The translations under genes and the position numbers were made by a program. The notes under the pieces are model-generated. The model made no database searches and had not been told where the DNA came from. It saw nothing but the letters and a program-made list of their open reading frames with translations. Positions 8,701-17,141 of a stretch of DNA of 20,861 nt are shown here, piece after piece. Source of the stretch: CANHVK01 sp046304235 (GTDB lineage Bacteria > Bacteroidota > Bacteroidia > Flavobacteriales_D > Crocinitomicaceae); the NCBI GenBank assembly GCA_046304235.1, contig JBKCEW010000178.1, positions 1 through 20,861 on the forward strand, written 5' to 3'. Position 1 is the stretch's first letter; every line of letters starts with the position of its first letter.

Positions 8701-8835
8701 AGTAAATGTCATTGCCATTACCTCACTAAAAGCATTTTCATCTTTTGCACTATCAAGAATTAACCTTAAATAGGTTAACACTAAATTATACGTTTTTCCA
8801 CTTCCTGCAGAGGCATTTAAAACAATTAGACTCAT
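5701..8835 (-). CDS. addA: UvrD/Rep-family helicase with C-terminal PD-(D/E)XK nuclease, AddA/RecB-like
   Basis: A 1044-residue superfamily 1A DNA helicase-nuclease expected to process double-strand ends for recombinational repair. All helicase motifs are visible: I ASAGSGKT (8-15), Ia MTFTNKAA (42-49), II DEFQDT (391-396), III GDAKQSIYR (422-430), IV NNFRSR (472-477), V TGHKSKGLEFP (737-747) and VI CYVMTTRP (806-813). The C-terminal nuclease domain (about 890-1044) shows H911, D984 (IPD), D997 and K999 in VIDFKTG, and YQQVSEY (1008-1014), so its active site looks intact. It is somewhat shorter than Bacillus AddA (about 1230). No AddB-like partner is in the window: downstream is the unknown-protein operon and upstream, behind a terminator, the T9SS protein. 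It may be AddA with a distant AddB or a stand-alone enzyme, so the symbol is tentative. Confidence 0.9.
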   Translation of the reverse strand: MSLIVLNASAGSGKTYNLVLTYLRLILDSAKDENAFSEVMAMTFTNKAAFEMKDRIISYLHNISILSDLKGDLFEKTEGICRELGSQLKIDIPTVVKRSEKTLKAILHHFEDFNVVTIDKFNLRLIRSFSKELNISGDFKIVLNEEEILDNVVENLLDSLDYKAQIQLTNLVLNYSREKLNEEQSWNFQKDLKLFSLILTNEKYFSQIDDLMKLDFSNEDYQALKLKAQELENSIKSEAKELFNQFSVLDFERLPGKSRSKLAIDKLNSDLIFDYAQEDGSFFTTSMIENLHKENPKGDIFPVQLVERAIIFNNRFIASTEVYLVFKTALKHFHNLALLKFISSELVRVKEKEHIIRISEFNTLISQLIQDEYAPFIYERLGTKYKHFLLDEFQDTSRLQWMNLVPLVYESLSNRFDNLIVGDAKQSIYRFKNGVAEQFVALPKIYNPENNPEILSKSNYFEKEGLKKNLENNFRSRKNIVHFNNVFYKQISNNLTEEQKEFYKDVFQHPKGRDGGYIEIYSEKYESKDEIHVVSNLINWVDSIIEDGYFPGDICILGNTKVECNNWAIALSSKYQVVSDDSLTVQTDEYVKLTVAYLQWYIAQESELEAKRFIELYFECFSENTDCSFESLFIKVEGEKGSRELFNRSRFIAYYFQSSTDFFPRFENLYSLIQSFYRLIGIDEINNPYIHHFVDLLYHFDLNIGSDISGFLKEYDNKSKSSSIQIPDNKDAIKIMTGHKSKGLEFPIVILPNMNFSLESKRTKLLVEQNNHFFYVPISKNSKIKNIRKESNSELSNIFLDKLNLCYVMTTRPVERLYIGNFYVEEKNFGGFFDESLRIIASELAFKIDNNRFIFGEKQILSKMDLKSFNNQFVPLKLNDRLWFPKISLIKEMTNEEFELSEPQRYGNQLHFLLSAINSVQDIDGIIDKFSKEDLIEKEFENRLKKDLKAVFANKNYINISSGSISVSSERKIIASNFEIKIPDKIFYKKDEIIVIDFKTGLPSKHHYQQVSEYMDLLFQMESKPVKGYLFYISNLELIQVERT

Positions 8836-8861
8836 ATTAAAATTTGTTTATTTTATTACAT

Positions 8862-8890
8862 AAAAAAAGCGGAGATATAACATCTCCGCT
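8862..8890 (-). terminator. Rho-independent terminator of the T9SS cargo gene
   Basis: AGCGGAGAT (8868-8876) and ATCTCCGCT (8882-8890) form a perfect nine-base-pair, GC-rich stem with a five-base loop. On the minus strand it is followed by seven T (8862-8868, the first pairing in the stem). It starts 20 bases after the stop of the giant gene and ends 26 bases before the helicase start. It therefore separates the two genes transcriptionally. Confidence 0.93.
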
Positions 8891-8910
8891 CTAAAATAAT
8901 TATAAAACTA

Positions 8911-11900
8911 TCACTTAACTAAGTTCACATGACCTGTTGTATGATGTTCGTTGTCGTTTGCTTTTTCTTTAAATCCAAGCTTCCAAACATATGTATCATT
9001 TCCTAATAATTTATCCCCATATGTACCATCCCAACCAACATGTGGATTTTTTGATTCAAATACAATCTGACCCCATCTGTCAAAAATGGTAAATAAATAG
9101 TTTTGTGGATCAAATCCAGACGTAAATATTGGTTGAAATGTATTATTGAATTCATCACCATTAGGGGTGAAAGTATTAGGTATAAAATAAACTACCTCTT
9201 CAGGAAAATCAATCCAAGTGATTGCTGTATCACTACATGAAGCATTTGTTGTTGAATTACTCACAATTAAGTAAACTTTAAATTTCCCTGTTAAGGTAGG
9301 GTCATATTTATGTTTTACTATTGGTTCATTTGAAAATGAGGAATTATCACCAAAATCCCATTTATAAAACGTACCATTTTGTGAAAGCTTACTATTAAAT
9401 TGAACTACATTTTCATAAATATTAACAATATTTCTATCTGTAGAAATAACCGCTTTTGGTGAATTTTTAACATGAATTTTATCCACCTTAACTATTTCGC
9501 CAGAACATCCATACTCATTTATTACTGAATATGTGATTGTGTAATCCCCTTGTTTTTGATAAGTAAAGGCTGCTGTACCTATATCTTTACTAGAATTTGT
9601 CCCAGTACCAAAGTCCCATGTTACATCAGTAAATTTCTCCCCTGATATATCTGTAAAATTAATTTTCAAAGGATAACATCCAATTGTATCAGAAACTGCA
9701 AAATTTGGGACTGGATTTTTATGTACTGAAACGAGAGAGGTTAAACCCGTCAAATTACTTTCACAATTATTAGCATCAACAACTTTAGTAATTGATAAAG
9801 AATAATTCATCTCAATTTTAGCAGAAAATTTAATTTCTAAATTGGTAATATCTTGATTTATAGATGCAACACCATTTAACGTGTAATCTATTTTTAATGG
9901 CGATTTACCTTGAACTGGCTGTACAAAAGCAGATACATCGTTATCATCAATACATAAACTAGTTTTTAAAGGTTGAATCAAATTTACAGTTGGCAATTCA
10001 TTAATTAATAATTTGACAGATTTTGATTCTTCAGTACATTGACCCGTCTGTTTATCAGTCAAAACAACTTTTACTAAAGCATTATTCATATATGATTTAG
10101 TTAATTGAGAAGAAAGAATGTTGGTTGTACCGGTATTTGCGAAATCAGCAAATGAAACATTATTCCAAGTTATACCTGCATCTGTACTAATTTTCCATTG
10201 GAAATTTGCAGTTAAATCATTATTTACTCCATTCACGGTAATTGGAGCTCCCTCACAAACAGGAGTAACAATTGGATCTGCTGGTTTAATAGGTTTTGTA
10301 CACGGAGTAGGTATTCCATTAAAGCCATCAGAAGCGGGACAAAATAAATCTGTTTTAGAAGGATCTTGTTTTGGTGTTACAATTATATATGCTTTTTTAT
10401 TCGAATTTATACCACCAACTGTAAATTCAGTTGTTGCACCTGTAACTAAAGGACTTGTAACATTTTTATATTGAGCTAAAGTAGGTTGAGCAGCACTTAT
10501 GTTGGTGATTGCTGTATCAATATTCCAATAATCAGGTAAAACTGATGATGTAGCCCAAGTAAACTTAACATTGTTAAAGTCATTAACTGAAGCAAAATTT
10601 ATTGGTTTAATTGTTGGTTTAACCATAATTTTAAACGTTATTGGCTGACCAACACATTGATTTAAAGTTGGTATAACAGTTACAATTGAAACAACATCAT
10701 TTGAAGGGCTAGAAGTAGTAAAAGGTTCAAATTCTGATACATTTTTACTACCGTCCGCACTATTTATACCTTCAAGCTTGACCCCTGTCGTTTGGACATC
10801 ACTTTTCCAAGTAAATGTAGGCGAGCCAGCTTGACTAACTTTAAAATCAAAATCCTTAGGTTTTAACGGATCGTTAACAAGTGTACCAGGACAAAATGAT
10901 TTATCAGCAACAGAAACCATTGTTGGTAAAGGTTTTACAGTTAATAATACCTCTTTAGAAACAGTATTACACGTACCACCCACTGTAGCAGTTTTTAATA
11001 TCACTCTGAACTTGAAGCCATCTAATCCTTTCACATCGCTAATAGATAAAGTTGAGCTTGAATTAGTAGTGCCGCTAACAGAATATACTCCAGCTTGATT
11101 TAAAGTTGTCCAAGTTCCTCCAGGAGTTAAAAACTCCCAAGTAGCAGGTGTTGTAACATCAGCAGTATTGTATTCTAAATCAAACAAAGTAGAAACAGGA
11201 TTCGCTGCAGTACCTTCACATAGAGTAACATCTACTAAATCTTTAGTGATTATAGGAGCATCACATGGTATAGCTGTTAAATCAAACTCAGATGATCCAT
11301 AACAACTTGGAGTAGCAAGTGGAGTGTTATCCTTTGGTGTTACTTTAATGAAGACTTTGTCTCCTGGTTGTAAGTTGTTTTTAAGGTATTCCCACTTCGA
11401 GGTTGATGTATTGTAAGTTAAAGTTCCTGTTGCTGTTCCATATGCACCAACGGTAGAACAACTATTACAAATAAACTCTTCAACTAAATAATTATCTTCA
11501 TTAGCACCAGTTTGTGTATTAAGACCTGTTAAATCTGACCATTGGAAAGTTACTGATGAAACATCAGTTCCTTTAGAGCTTATCGAAGGCTTTTGTGTTG
11601 CTTGTACTTTAAAAGAAGCTATCGTAAAATCACTCGATTTACAACCTGTAACTGTATTTTCTAATCTTACTTTTAGTCCACTATATGTATTTACAGGTAA
11701 TTTAATTGGCAATCCAGTGATCACTATTGGTGATGAACTCACAGGGATATTAATTGGGGAAACTGACGGTAAGTTAGGATCAAAAACTATCTGGTTTGGA
11801 TTACCTATTAAATTTGTATAAGCCAGAGCAGGATCATTTCCTTCACATATATCAGATACAGTAGGTACAAATGATGGTATCGGATTTACGGTCAATATAG

Positions 11901-14900
11901 CAGCAATAGAAGTTTTATTACAACCTGTTCCAGATGACGTTTCTGTCACTAAACATTGATATTTAGTGCCAGTTAATCCAGTTACATTACTTATAGATAA
12001 AGATGGTGTAGTAGCCCCAGAATATACTCCGCCATCTGTAATATTTGTTGCAGGGTTGGCACCATTATTAATTTGCCATTGGTAACTTAATGTAGCAGTG
12101 GAACTTGCGGCGACCACAAAACTTGTACTTTCACCTGCACATTTTGAAACATTTGCAGGTTCTTGTGTTATGGAAGGAGTTGGACAATTATCAGCAATAC
12201 AAGTTTGAATTGAAGAAGCCTTAAAACATCCTGTACCTTTTGGAGTTACAATAATCGTAACAGACTTACCAGCAGGCACATTAGAAACAGGATAAGTAGT
12301 CGTAGTATGACCTGTTACTGATTGATCTCCTCCATTATCTTTATTATACACAATATCATAAGTGGTAGCTCCTGTAACTGCACCCCATGTAAAAGTAACA
12401 GAAGTTGCTGTTGAAGTTCCACAGGTTACAGTTGGTGTCGTATTCGGGTTTATAGATACTGTTGTAGTATTGGTACAACCATTGTTATCAGTATAAGTTA
12501 TAACTGAATTTCCATTACCTGCTGAAGCACCCGTTACTAAACCAGTGTTAGAAATTGTTGCATTAGAAGTAGTTGCAGATAACCAAGCATTAGTTGATGC
12601 TGCAGTTCCTGAACCAGTTAATTGTGAAGTTGTACCTGCGCAAAAACTTAAGTTGCCAGTAATTGTTGGTTTAGGATTAATGGTTATATCTTTTGTAGTT
12701 GAACAACCATTTAACGTTGATGTCAACTTTAAGTTAGTAGAAGCAGTTGTTGGTTTGTAAGCTGAAACGTTAAATTTATTTGTCGTGCCGCTAGCAACAA
12801 CGCCAGCAAAACTAACATCACTAGAAGTTAAAACACCATTACTAGTGTATTCTACAGTTGTTAAATCACATAAAGCTGAAGGTCCTGTTATGGTTGGTTG
12901 AGTACAAGAACAAGTATATGTTCCTGTGTACGTTTTTACACAACCTATTTCATCTGTCACGCTAATTGTATAATTATCATTTTGTACTAATCCTGTTAAG
13001 TCAATCGTACCTCCTGAAGAGGTAACAGTCGCTGCAGATAAAGAACCTTTATTCGTTGTTACATTATATTTTTTTCCTGTAATAAACTCTGGAGCTCCAC
13101 CCTCAAATTTTAGTGTAACTTTTGAAGAAGAGCATACTTCTGTAGGTGTAATTTTAATATCGTTAAGGTAAGTTACTTTATAACTTTCATTCTGATAATC
13201 CATATTATAACATGCAGGATCATACATTCCTACCGTACTAGTAGAGATCGGTACCCACCAAATAGTATTATTTACAGGTTTGAATGATGTTGTATTTAAA
13301 TATTGAAGAACGGGACTGGTATTTCCAGTTGAGGTTTCAGATAATTGATTTAAATTAAGTTTAAAATCCGCAGTAAATTTTGTTGGTTCAGTAGAGGGGT
13401 TGTTAGAAGTTGGTGCTCCAATATATATAGCATAATCTACGCTTGGATTAGCATTGGTTGTAGTTATTGAAAATATATCATTATAACACAAACCATAAGA
13501 GTTTGTAGCATAAACTTTCGTAGCAGGTGGAGTAGAATTATTGATTTTAACGGCTTGGGTTCCGTTATCAGCAGGACAAACATTACCTACATTATAGTAA
13601 CCTAAACCATTGATCTCAACTGTTGCACATAACATATATGGATCTGTATTCATAGTAAAACAAAGTATATAATCCCCTGGAGCTATATTATCCCACTCCG
13701 GGTTAAATCCACTTGAAACAGGTTGAGCATTAGTTCTTGTAGGATTTATTTTAGTACCGCAACCAACTGGTTTTAACTCATAAGTTATAATTTGATCAAG
13801 AGGAGAGCCACATGCTCCAGGTGCAAGTGTTGTTTTCATTTTAAAACCTAAAGCAGTAGAACCTTGAGGTACTTTAACAGGAACACATAACGTAGCTGAT
13901 TCATCTGGAATTAACAATAAACCACCATACTGATCACCTGCACTTGCTAATGCTGTTGTTATATCTGTCCTCCCTTTTGCTAATGTAGTTGCAGTAATCG
14001 AAGTTACTTTACAGGTAGCTGTTTCACAAGTAGTACATGTGGGATTTGTTGAAGATAGGTAGGTAATATGTATCGCTTGACCAATATCGTAACAACCGTC
14101 TAAGTCTTCATCTATACGATCTTTACCATCAGCTAGACTCACATCTGTGTCAAATGTAACAGGAACAATCCAAAGTTCAGAAATACCTGAAAAAGCACTA
14201 GAGCTTCCCGATAAATTTAAATCAGTAGCTGTTTTTGATGTTCCTTTAAAGCAACCAGCTGCTACTCCATTTGAGGGGTCTGTAATATCTATAACTGCGG
14301 GTGGTTTACAAGTATATACTAAATACCCCATAAAGCTCCCACCATTACCCGCTGGTGGTAAAGTAAAGTTATTATGTTTGATTGTCCAAGTATCCCCTGG
14401 ATTTACAGATAATTCATTTCCTGTTCCAGCTAAATTTGTAAGTGCAGCAGTACCAATAGATGCATTACATGAAGAAGAAGCGTCGGCGTTATAAACATAT
14501 AATTCTACATATTGAATTTCAGCTGGTTTAGCTGGATCAACCTCATCACAATCAGTATCTGCCACATCAAATGTTAAAGTAACGCATATATTATATTTGG
14601 TTGAAGGTGTAACATTATATTCGTTAAATCCAGCAGGAGTAGTTGTTGTTGGGGTTAGAGATGTACCACCACATGTAGGTGAAATACTTATAACTCTATT
14701 TTCAGAACAATTCTGAGGAGTACCAACATAAAACCTAAAACCTATTTTAGTTTCAGTAGCTTTAGTTGTGTACTCATAACATAATTGATGCGTTTGTCCA
14801 GCATCTGTTCTTAAATTCAGAGCACTTAAATCGATTGTAGCCGCAGGTGTTCCGGTTGATGCATCCGCTTCAGCAGCAGCTTTTGTAGTATAATATTGTG

Positions 14901-15027
14901 GAGAACACAAGTTTGCACCCGTTGCGCCACACCCACATTTTTGAGCAAAAGAATAAGAAGTTAATAAAGTGAAAATTAAAAATATCAAATGATTGAATTT
15001 CGCTTCAAATTTCAAATTTATATTCAT
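8911..15027 (-). CDS. Giant secreted multidomain protein with T9SS type B sorting domain
   Basis: A 2038-residue secreted or surface protein. Residues 1-29 form a signal peptide (positive and polar start, hydrophobic core LIFLIFTLL, cleavage probably after SFAQ), followed by a Cys-rich KCGCG segment. Residues 30-860 are Thr/Ser/Asn-rich beta-sandwich-like sequence with scattered paired Cys. From 866 to 1682 an FN3-like plus Ig-like unit occurs three times. Two PKD-like domains follow, marked by WDFGTG (1804-1809) and WDFGDN (1890-1895). Residues about 1948-2038 carry the gliding-motility-associated C-terminal domain: FIPNTFTPNGD, FDRWGQIVFES, GWDGTY, and a Lys at the end. That domain directs export through the type IX system and, for type B, handling by PorP/SprF-type partners. 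An adhesin or matrix role is likely. No catalytic domain was recognised. A terminator follows the gene, and no clear promoter precedes it. Confidence 0.93.
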   Translation of the reverse strand: MNINLKFEAKFNHLIFLIFTLLTSYSFAQKCGCGATGANLCSPQYYTTKAAAEADASTGTPAATIDLSALNLRTDAGQTHQLCYEYTTKATETKIGFRFYVGTPQNCSENRVISISPTCGGTSLTPTTTTPAGFNEYNVTPSTKYNICVTLTFDVADTDCDEVDPAKPAEIQYVELYVYNADASSSCNASIGTAALTNLAGTGNELSVNPGDTWTIKHNNFTLPPAGNGGSFMGYLVYTCKPPAVIDITDPSNGVAAGCFKGTSKTATDLNLSGSSSAFSGISELWIVPVTFDTDVSLADGKDRIDEDLDGCYDIGQAIHITYLSSTNPTCTTCETATCKVTSITATTLAKGRTDITTALASAGDQYGGLLLIPDESATLCVPVKVPQGSTALGFKMKTTLAPGACGSPLDQIITYELKPVGCGTKINPTRTNAQPVSSGFNPEWDNIAPGDYILCFTMNTDPYMLCATVEINGLGYYNVGNVCPADNGTQAVKINNSTPPATKVYATNSYGLCYNDIFSITTTNANPSVDYAIYIGAPTSNNPSTEPTKFTADFKLNLNQLSETSTGNTSPVLQYLNTTSFKPVNNTIWWVPISTSTVGMYDPACYNMDYQNESYKVTYLNDIKITPTEVCSSSKVTLKFEGGAPEFITGKKYNVTTNKGSLSAATVTSSGGTIDLTGLVQNDNYTISVTDEIGCVKTYTGTYTCSCTQPTITGPSALCDLTTVEYTSNGVLTSSDVSFAGVVASGTTNKFNVSAYKPTTASTNLKLTSTLNGCSTTKDITINPKPTITGNLSFCAGTTSQLTGSGTAASTNAWLSATTSNATISNTGLVTGASAGNGNSVITYTDNNGCTNTTTVSINPNTTPTVTCGTSTATSVTFTWGAVTGATTYDIVYNKDNGGDQSVTGHTTTTYPVSNVPAGKSVTIIVTPKGTGCFKASSIQTCIADNCPTPSITQEPANVSKCAGESTSFVVAASSTATLSYQWQINNGANPATNITDGGVYSGATTPSLSISNVTGLTGTKYQCLVTETSSGTGCNKTSIAAILTVNPIPSFVPTVSDICEGNDPALAYTNLIGNPNQIVFDPNLPSVSPINIPVSSSPIVITGLPIKLPVNTYSGLKVRLENTVTGCKSSDFTIASFKVQATQKPSISSKGTDVSSVTFQWSDLTGLNTQTGANEDNYLVEEFICNSCSTVGAYGTATGTLTYNTSTSKWEYLKNNLQPGDKVFIKVTPKDNTPLATPSCYGSSEFDLTAIPCDAPIITKDLVDVTLCEGTAANPVSTLFDLEYNTADVTTPATWEFLTPGGTWTTLNQAGVYSVSGTTNSSSTLSISDVKGLDGFKFRVILKTATVGGTCNTVSKEVLLTVKPLPTMVSVADKSFCPGTLVNDPLKPKDFDFKVSQAGSPTFTWKSDVQTTGVKLEGINSADGSKNVSEFEPFTTSSPSNDVVSIVTVIPTLNQCVGQPITFKIMVKPTIKPINFASVNDFNNVKFTWATSSVLPDYWNIDTAITNISAAQPTLAQYKNVTSPLVTGATTEFTVGGINSNKKAYIIVTPKQDPSKTDLFCPASDGFNGIPTPCTKPIKPADPIVTPVCEGAPITVNGVNNDLTANFQWKISTDAGITWNNVSFADFANTGTTNILSSQLTKSYMNNALVKVVLTDKQTGQCTEESKSVKLLINELPTVNLIQPLKTSLCIDDNDVSAFVQPVQGKSPLKIDYTLNGVASINQDITNLEIKFSAKIEMNYSLSITKVVDANNCESNLTGLTSLVSVHKNPVPNFAVSDTIGCYPLKINFTDISGEKFTDVTWDFGTGTNSSKDIGTAAFTYQKQGDYTITYSVINEYGCSGEIVKVDKIHVKNSPKAVISTDRNIVNIYENVVQFNSKLSQNGTFYKWDFGDNSSFSNEPIVKHKYDPTLTGKFKVYLIVSNSTTNASCSDTAITWIDFPEEVVYFIPNTFTPNGDEFNNTFQPIFTSGFDPQNYLFTIFDRWGQIVFESKNPHVGWDGTYGDKLLGNDTYVWKLGFKEKANDNEHHTTGHVNLVK
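9982..12432 (-). repeat. Three degenerate FN3-Ig supermodules within the T9SS protein
   Basis: Protein-level repeats covering residues 866-1050 (11878-12432), 1144-1368 (10924-11598) and 1473-1682 (9982-10611). Each begins with an FN3-like half marked by V(T/K)F(T/Q)W and a (V/I)(I/K)VTPK strand. After a Cys-Pro linker comes an Ig-like half with C(A/E)G near its start, a W in FQW or an equivalent position, and a V.L.(V/I)..(L/I)P ending. The second half of units 1 and 2 shares LSIS(N/D)V(T/K)GL(T/D)G. Nucleotide identity is not obvious, so the duplications are old. Intervening Ig-like segments (1051-1143 and 1369-1472) lack the FN3 half. Confidence 0.6.
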
Positions 15028-15081
15028 AAAATTTATATTTGTTCTTGGTTATTTAATGACTATTAAAACAAAAAATAGTTG

Positions 15082-15107
15082 CTTATAAAGACTTATAAAG
15101 TTATAAA
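15082..15107. repeat. Tandem CTTATAAAG repeats upstream of the T9SS gene
   Basis: CTTATAAAG occurs at 15082-15090 and again at 15092-15100, followed by a partial copy TTATAAA at 15101-15107. The two full copies are spaced 10 bases apart, one helical turn. They lie in the 93-base gap between menC and the T9SS gene, about 55-80 bases before its start codon. They could be binding sites on one helix face or simple AT-rich slippage. Nothing else gene-like is seen in this gap, and I found no clear promoter or terminator there. Confidence 0.35.
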
Positions 15108-15120
15108 AATATCTCTTAAT

Positions 15121-16152
15121 TCAGTAATCTGAAAAAATAAACCCTTTTTTAACAAAAAGCTTTGTGGACTCATTCTGAACATACAAACCACCTGTCCCCA
15201 AACCTTGTGGCAAATTATTTTTAAAGGTTGAAGTAAATTGAGCAATTAAATTCAATCCAATATTAGATTCTAACGCAGAGGTCATCCACCATGGAATATC
15301 ATAACTTTCAGCAATATTAATCCATTCAGTACTTCCTTTTAAACCACCATGAAGGCTTGGTTTTAGAATGATATATTGAGGTTTGATCAGAGATAATAAT
15401 TGTTTTTTATTTTCCATTCCATAAACACCGATCAACTCTTCATCCAATGCAATAGGCAAAGGAGTTTTTGAACATAAGTCAGCCATTTCTTCAATTTGAC
15501 CTTGCTTTATAGGTTGCTCAATAGAATGTAATTGAAATTTTGATAGTTGATCTAATTTAGCCAGTGCATCTTTCACAGAAAAAGCACCATTAGCATCCAC
15601 TCTCAACTCTATTTCTGATGGGGAAAAACGATTTCTAATGCTTTTTAGAATATCCAATTCCTGATCAAAATCAATAGCGCCAACTTTCATTTTCAAACAT
15701 GTAAACCCTTGAAGTAACTTTTCTTCAATCTGTTGAAGCATGTTTTCTTTCGATCCCATCCAAATCAAACCATTAATGGGAATTCCACGTTCTCTTCGAG
15801 TGAAATAAGTATCAAAAAAGACTCCTTTTTTTTCAGAATTTAAATCTAATAATGCTGTTTCTAATCCAAATAGAATAGAAGGATAACTTTCTAGTTTATT
15901 CTGATTTTCAATATAATATTCTATGTTTTGACAAACTTCTTGAATTTTACTTTCATATTCAGTAAAATCATTAAAATCAGGAGATAAACCAGGAATAATG
16001 CTACACTCTCCTATTCCATTTCTATCCTTACTATCAGATGTAGTTAAATAAATAAACCAAGCATGTTTTTCTGTTAGTACACCCCTGCTTGTACCACTAG
16101 GCTGTTTGAAAATATATGTCTTTTTTTCAAACGTTGCATGATAGTTTTTCAT
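15121..16152 (-). CDS. menC: o-Succinylbenzoate synthase
   Basis: This enolase-superfamily enzyme dehydrates SHCHC to o-succinylbenzoate in menaquinone biosynthesis. All catalytic elements are visible: the KxK pair K154/K156 in CLKMKVG, metal ligands D186 (RVDANG), E212 (SIEQP) and D237 (ALDEE), and the second base K264 (ILKPS). The 343 residues are a normal length. It follows menA after a gap of two bases, so the two are cotranscribed, which strengthens the Men assignment over other enolase-superfamily racemases such as N-acylamino-acid or dipeptide epimerases. The next gene downstream is the T9SS protein, not menE, so the rest of the pathway lies elsewhere. Confidence 0.92.
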   Translation of the reverse strand: MKNYHATFEKKTYIFKQPSGTSRGVLTEKHAWFIYLTTSDSKDRNGIGECSIIPGLSPDFNDFTEYESKIQEVCQNIEYYIENQNKLESYPSILFGLETALLDLNSEKKGVFFDTYFTRRERGIPINGLIWMGSKENMLQQIEEKLLQGFTCLKMKVGAIDFDQELDILKSIRNRFSPSEIELRVDANGAFSVKDALAKLDQLSKFQLHSIEQPIKQGQIEEMADLCSKTPLPIALDEELIGVYGMENKKQLLSLIKPQYIILKPSLHGGLKGSTEWINIAESYDIPWWMTSALESNIGLNLIAQFTSTFKNNLPQGLGTGGLYVQNESTKLFVKKGFIFSDY

Positions 16153-16154
16153 TT

Positions 16155-17048
16155 CTAAAACAAGATTGAAATAATGGAAAATAATAGACTTAATAAGAAA
16201 GTAGATAGTGCTACCTTTTTTAATTCAGGGTCAAAATCTTTAGGATCTAATACCTGAACTACTTTCTTTAAGTGAATTAATAAAAAAACAAAAGGTAAAA
16301 TATATATCAAACTAGTTAACTCAAATTTAAAATAGCCCCAATAAGAAATTAACGCTATCATGATCAAACAAAAATGATAGAATTTTGCGCGATTAAATCC
16401 TAGCTTAACTACCAACGTGATTTTATTGGATAATTTGTCGTTAACTTGATCTCGCATGTTATTTAAATTTAGAACAGCAGTACTCAACAGACCAATTGCG
16501 ATTGCAGGAAATAAAGAAACAAAATCAAAAATTTTGGAATACAATGTGTAACTTCCCATAACACTTACCAAACCAAAGAAAACAAAGACAAAAGCATCTC
16601 CTAAACCATAATATCCATATGCTTTTTTACCAACAGTGTAAGTTATTGCTGCTAAAACAGATAAAAGGGCTAAAATCATATAGATATATATGGTGTTTTG
16701 GCTCATACCTTTTGAACTGATATAAATCAAATACCCTGCAGAAATCAATGATAAAAGACTAAAAATAAAAACTGCTATTTTCATTTGTGATACTGAAATT
16801 TCACCTTTTTGAACAGTTCGTGCAGGGCCTACTCGATTTTCATTGTCTGTGCCCTTCAAAGAATCTCCTAAATCATTAGCCAAGTTTGAAACGATTTGAA
16901 ATAAAATGGTTGTTAGGAGGGCAAATATAAAAATGGAAACATCCCAAAAACCTTTTGATTTTGCAATAAAAGAACCCATTATTATACCTGAAATAGAAAG
17001 TGGTAATGTTCTTAATCGGAATGCCTCTAGCCAACTTTTAATCTTCAT
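16155..17048 (-). CDS. menA: 1,4-Dihydroxy-2-naphthoate polyprenyltransferase
   Basis: An integral membrane UbiA-family prenyltransferase that joins a polyprenyl chain to 1,4-dihydroxy-2-naphthoate, giving demethylmenaquinone. At 297 residues it has the typical length, with about eight hydrophobic segments. The first Asp-rich motif is NDLGD (58-62), followed by GTDNENRVGPAR; the second is NNMRDQVND (196-204). GPAR after the first motif is characteristic of MenA as I know it. It is the first gene of the menA-menC unit, and the next gene upstream is divergent, starting about 75-95 bases away. No consensus promoter was found in that gap on the minus strand; TAAATTCG is the closest -7-like string. 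Confidence 0.93.
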   Translation of the reverse strand: MKIKSWLEAFRLRTLPLSISGIIMGSFIAKSKGFWDVSIFIFALLTTILFQIVSNLANDLGDSLKGTDNENRVGPARTVQKGEISVSQMKIAVFIFSLLSLISAGYLIYISSKGMSQNTIYIYMILALLSVLAAITYTVGKKAYGYYGLGDAFVFVFFGLVSVMGSYTLYSKIFDFVSLFPAIAIGLLSTAVLNLNNMRDQVNDKLSNKITLVVKLGFNRAKFYHFCLIMIALISYWGYFKFELTSLIYILPFVFLLIHLKKVVQVLDPKDFDPELKKVALSTFLLSLLFSIISILF

Positions 17049-17102
17049 GCAGGTCTATAATTTGATGTATTAAACGAACGAATTTAACCAATAAATCGAA
17101 AA

Positions 17103-17118
17103 GACTTTTGTATTTTAG
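17103..17118 (+). promoter_or_regulatory. Weak promoter candidates for the plus-strand gene cluster
   Basis: Two overlapping or adjacent 7-of-8 matches to TAnnTTTG occur: GACTTTTG (17103-17110) and TATTTTAG (17111-17118). Neither has a clear TTG -33 box at the proper distance. They lie in the divergent gap between menA and the oxidoreductase gene, the only place a promoter for the plus-strand cluster could be in this window. A start of transcription near 17117-17125 favours the ATG at 17142 for translation. Confidence 0.25.
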
Positions 17119-17141
17119 TCGTTTTGATGGAAAGTTTCTCT

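Noticed and set aside
3203..8835. Defence island suggested by a WYL regulator near a UvrD/AddA-like helicase-nuclease
   Set aside because: The helicase has a housekeeping AddA/RecB architecture and the WYL gene is cotranscribed with metabolic enzymes. No nuclease/methylase pair, toxin, or phage genes are present.
10118..14494. Three plus-strand open frames of 71-118 codons inside the giant gene
   Set aside because: They are antisense shadows of a Thr/Val-rich coding sequence and show no domains.
15028..15120. Terminator between menC and the T9SS gene
   Set aside because: Only AT-rich direct repeats are present and no stable hairpin with a T-run, so readthrough from menC cannot be excluded.
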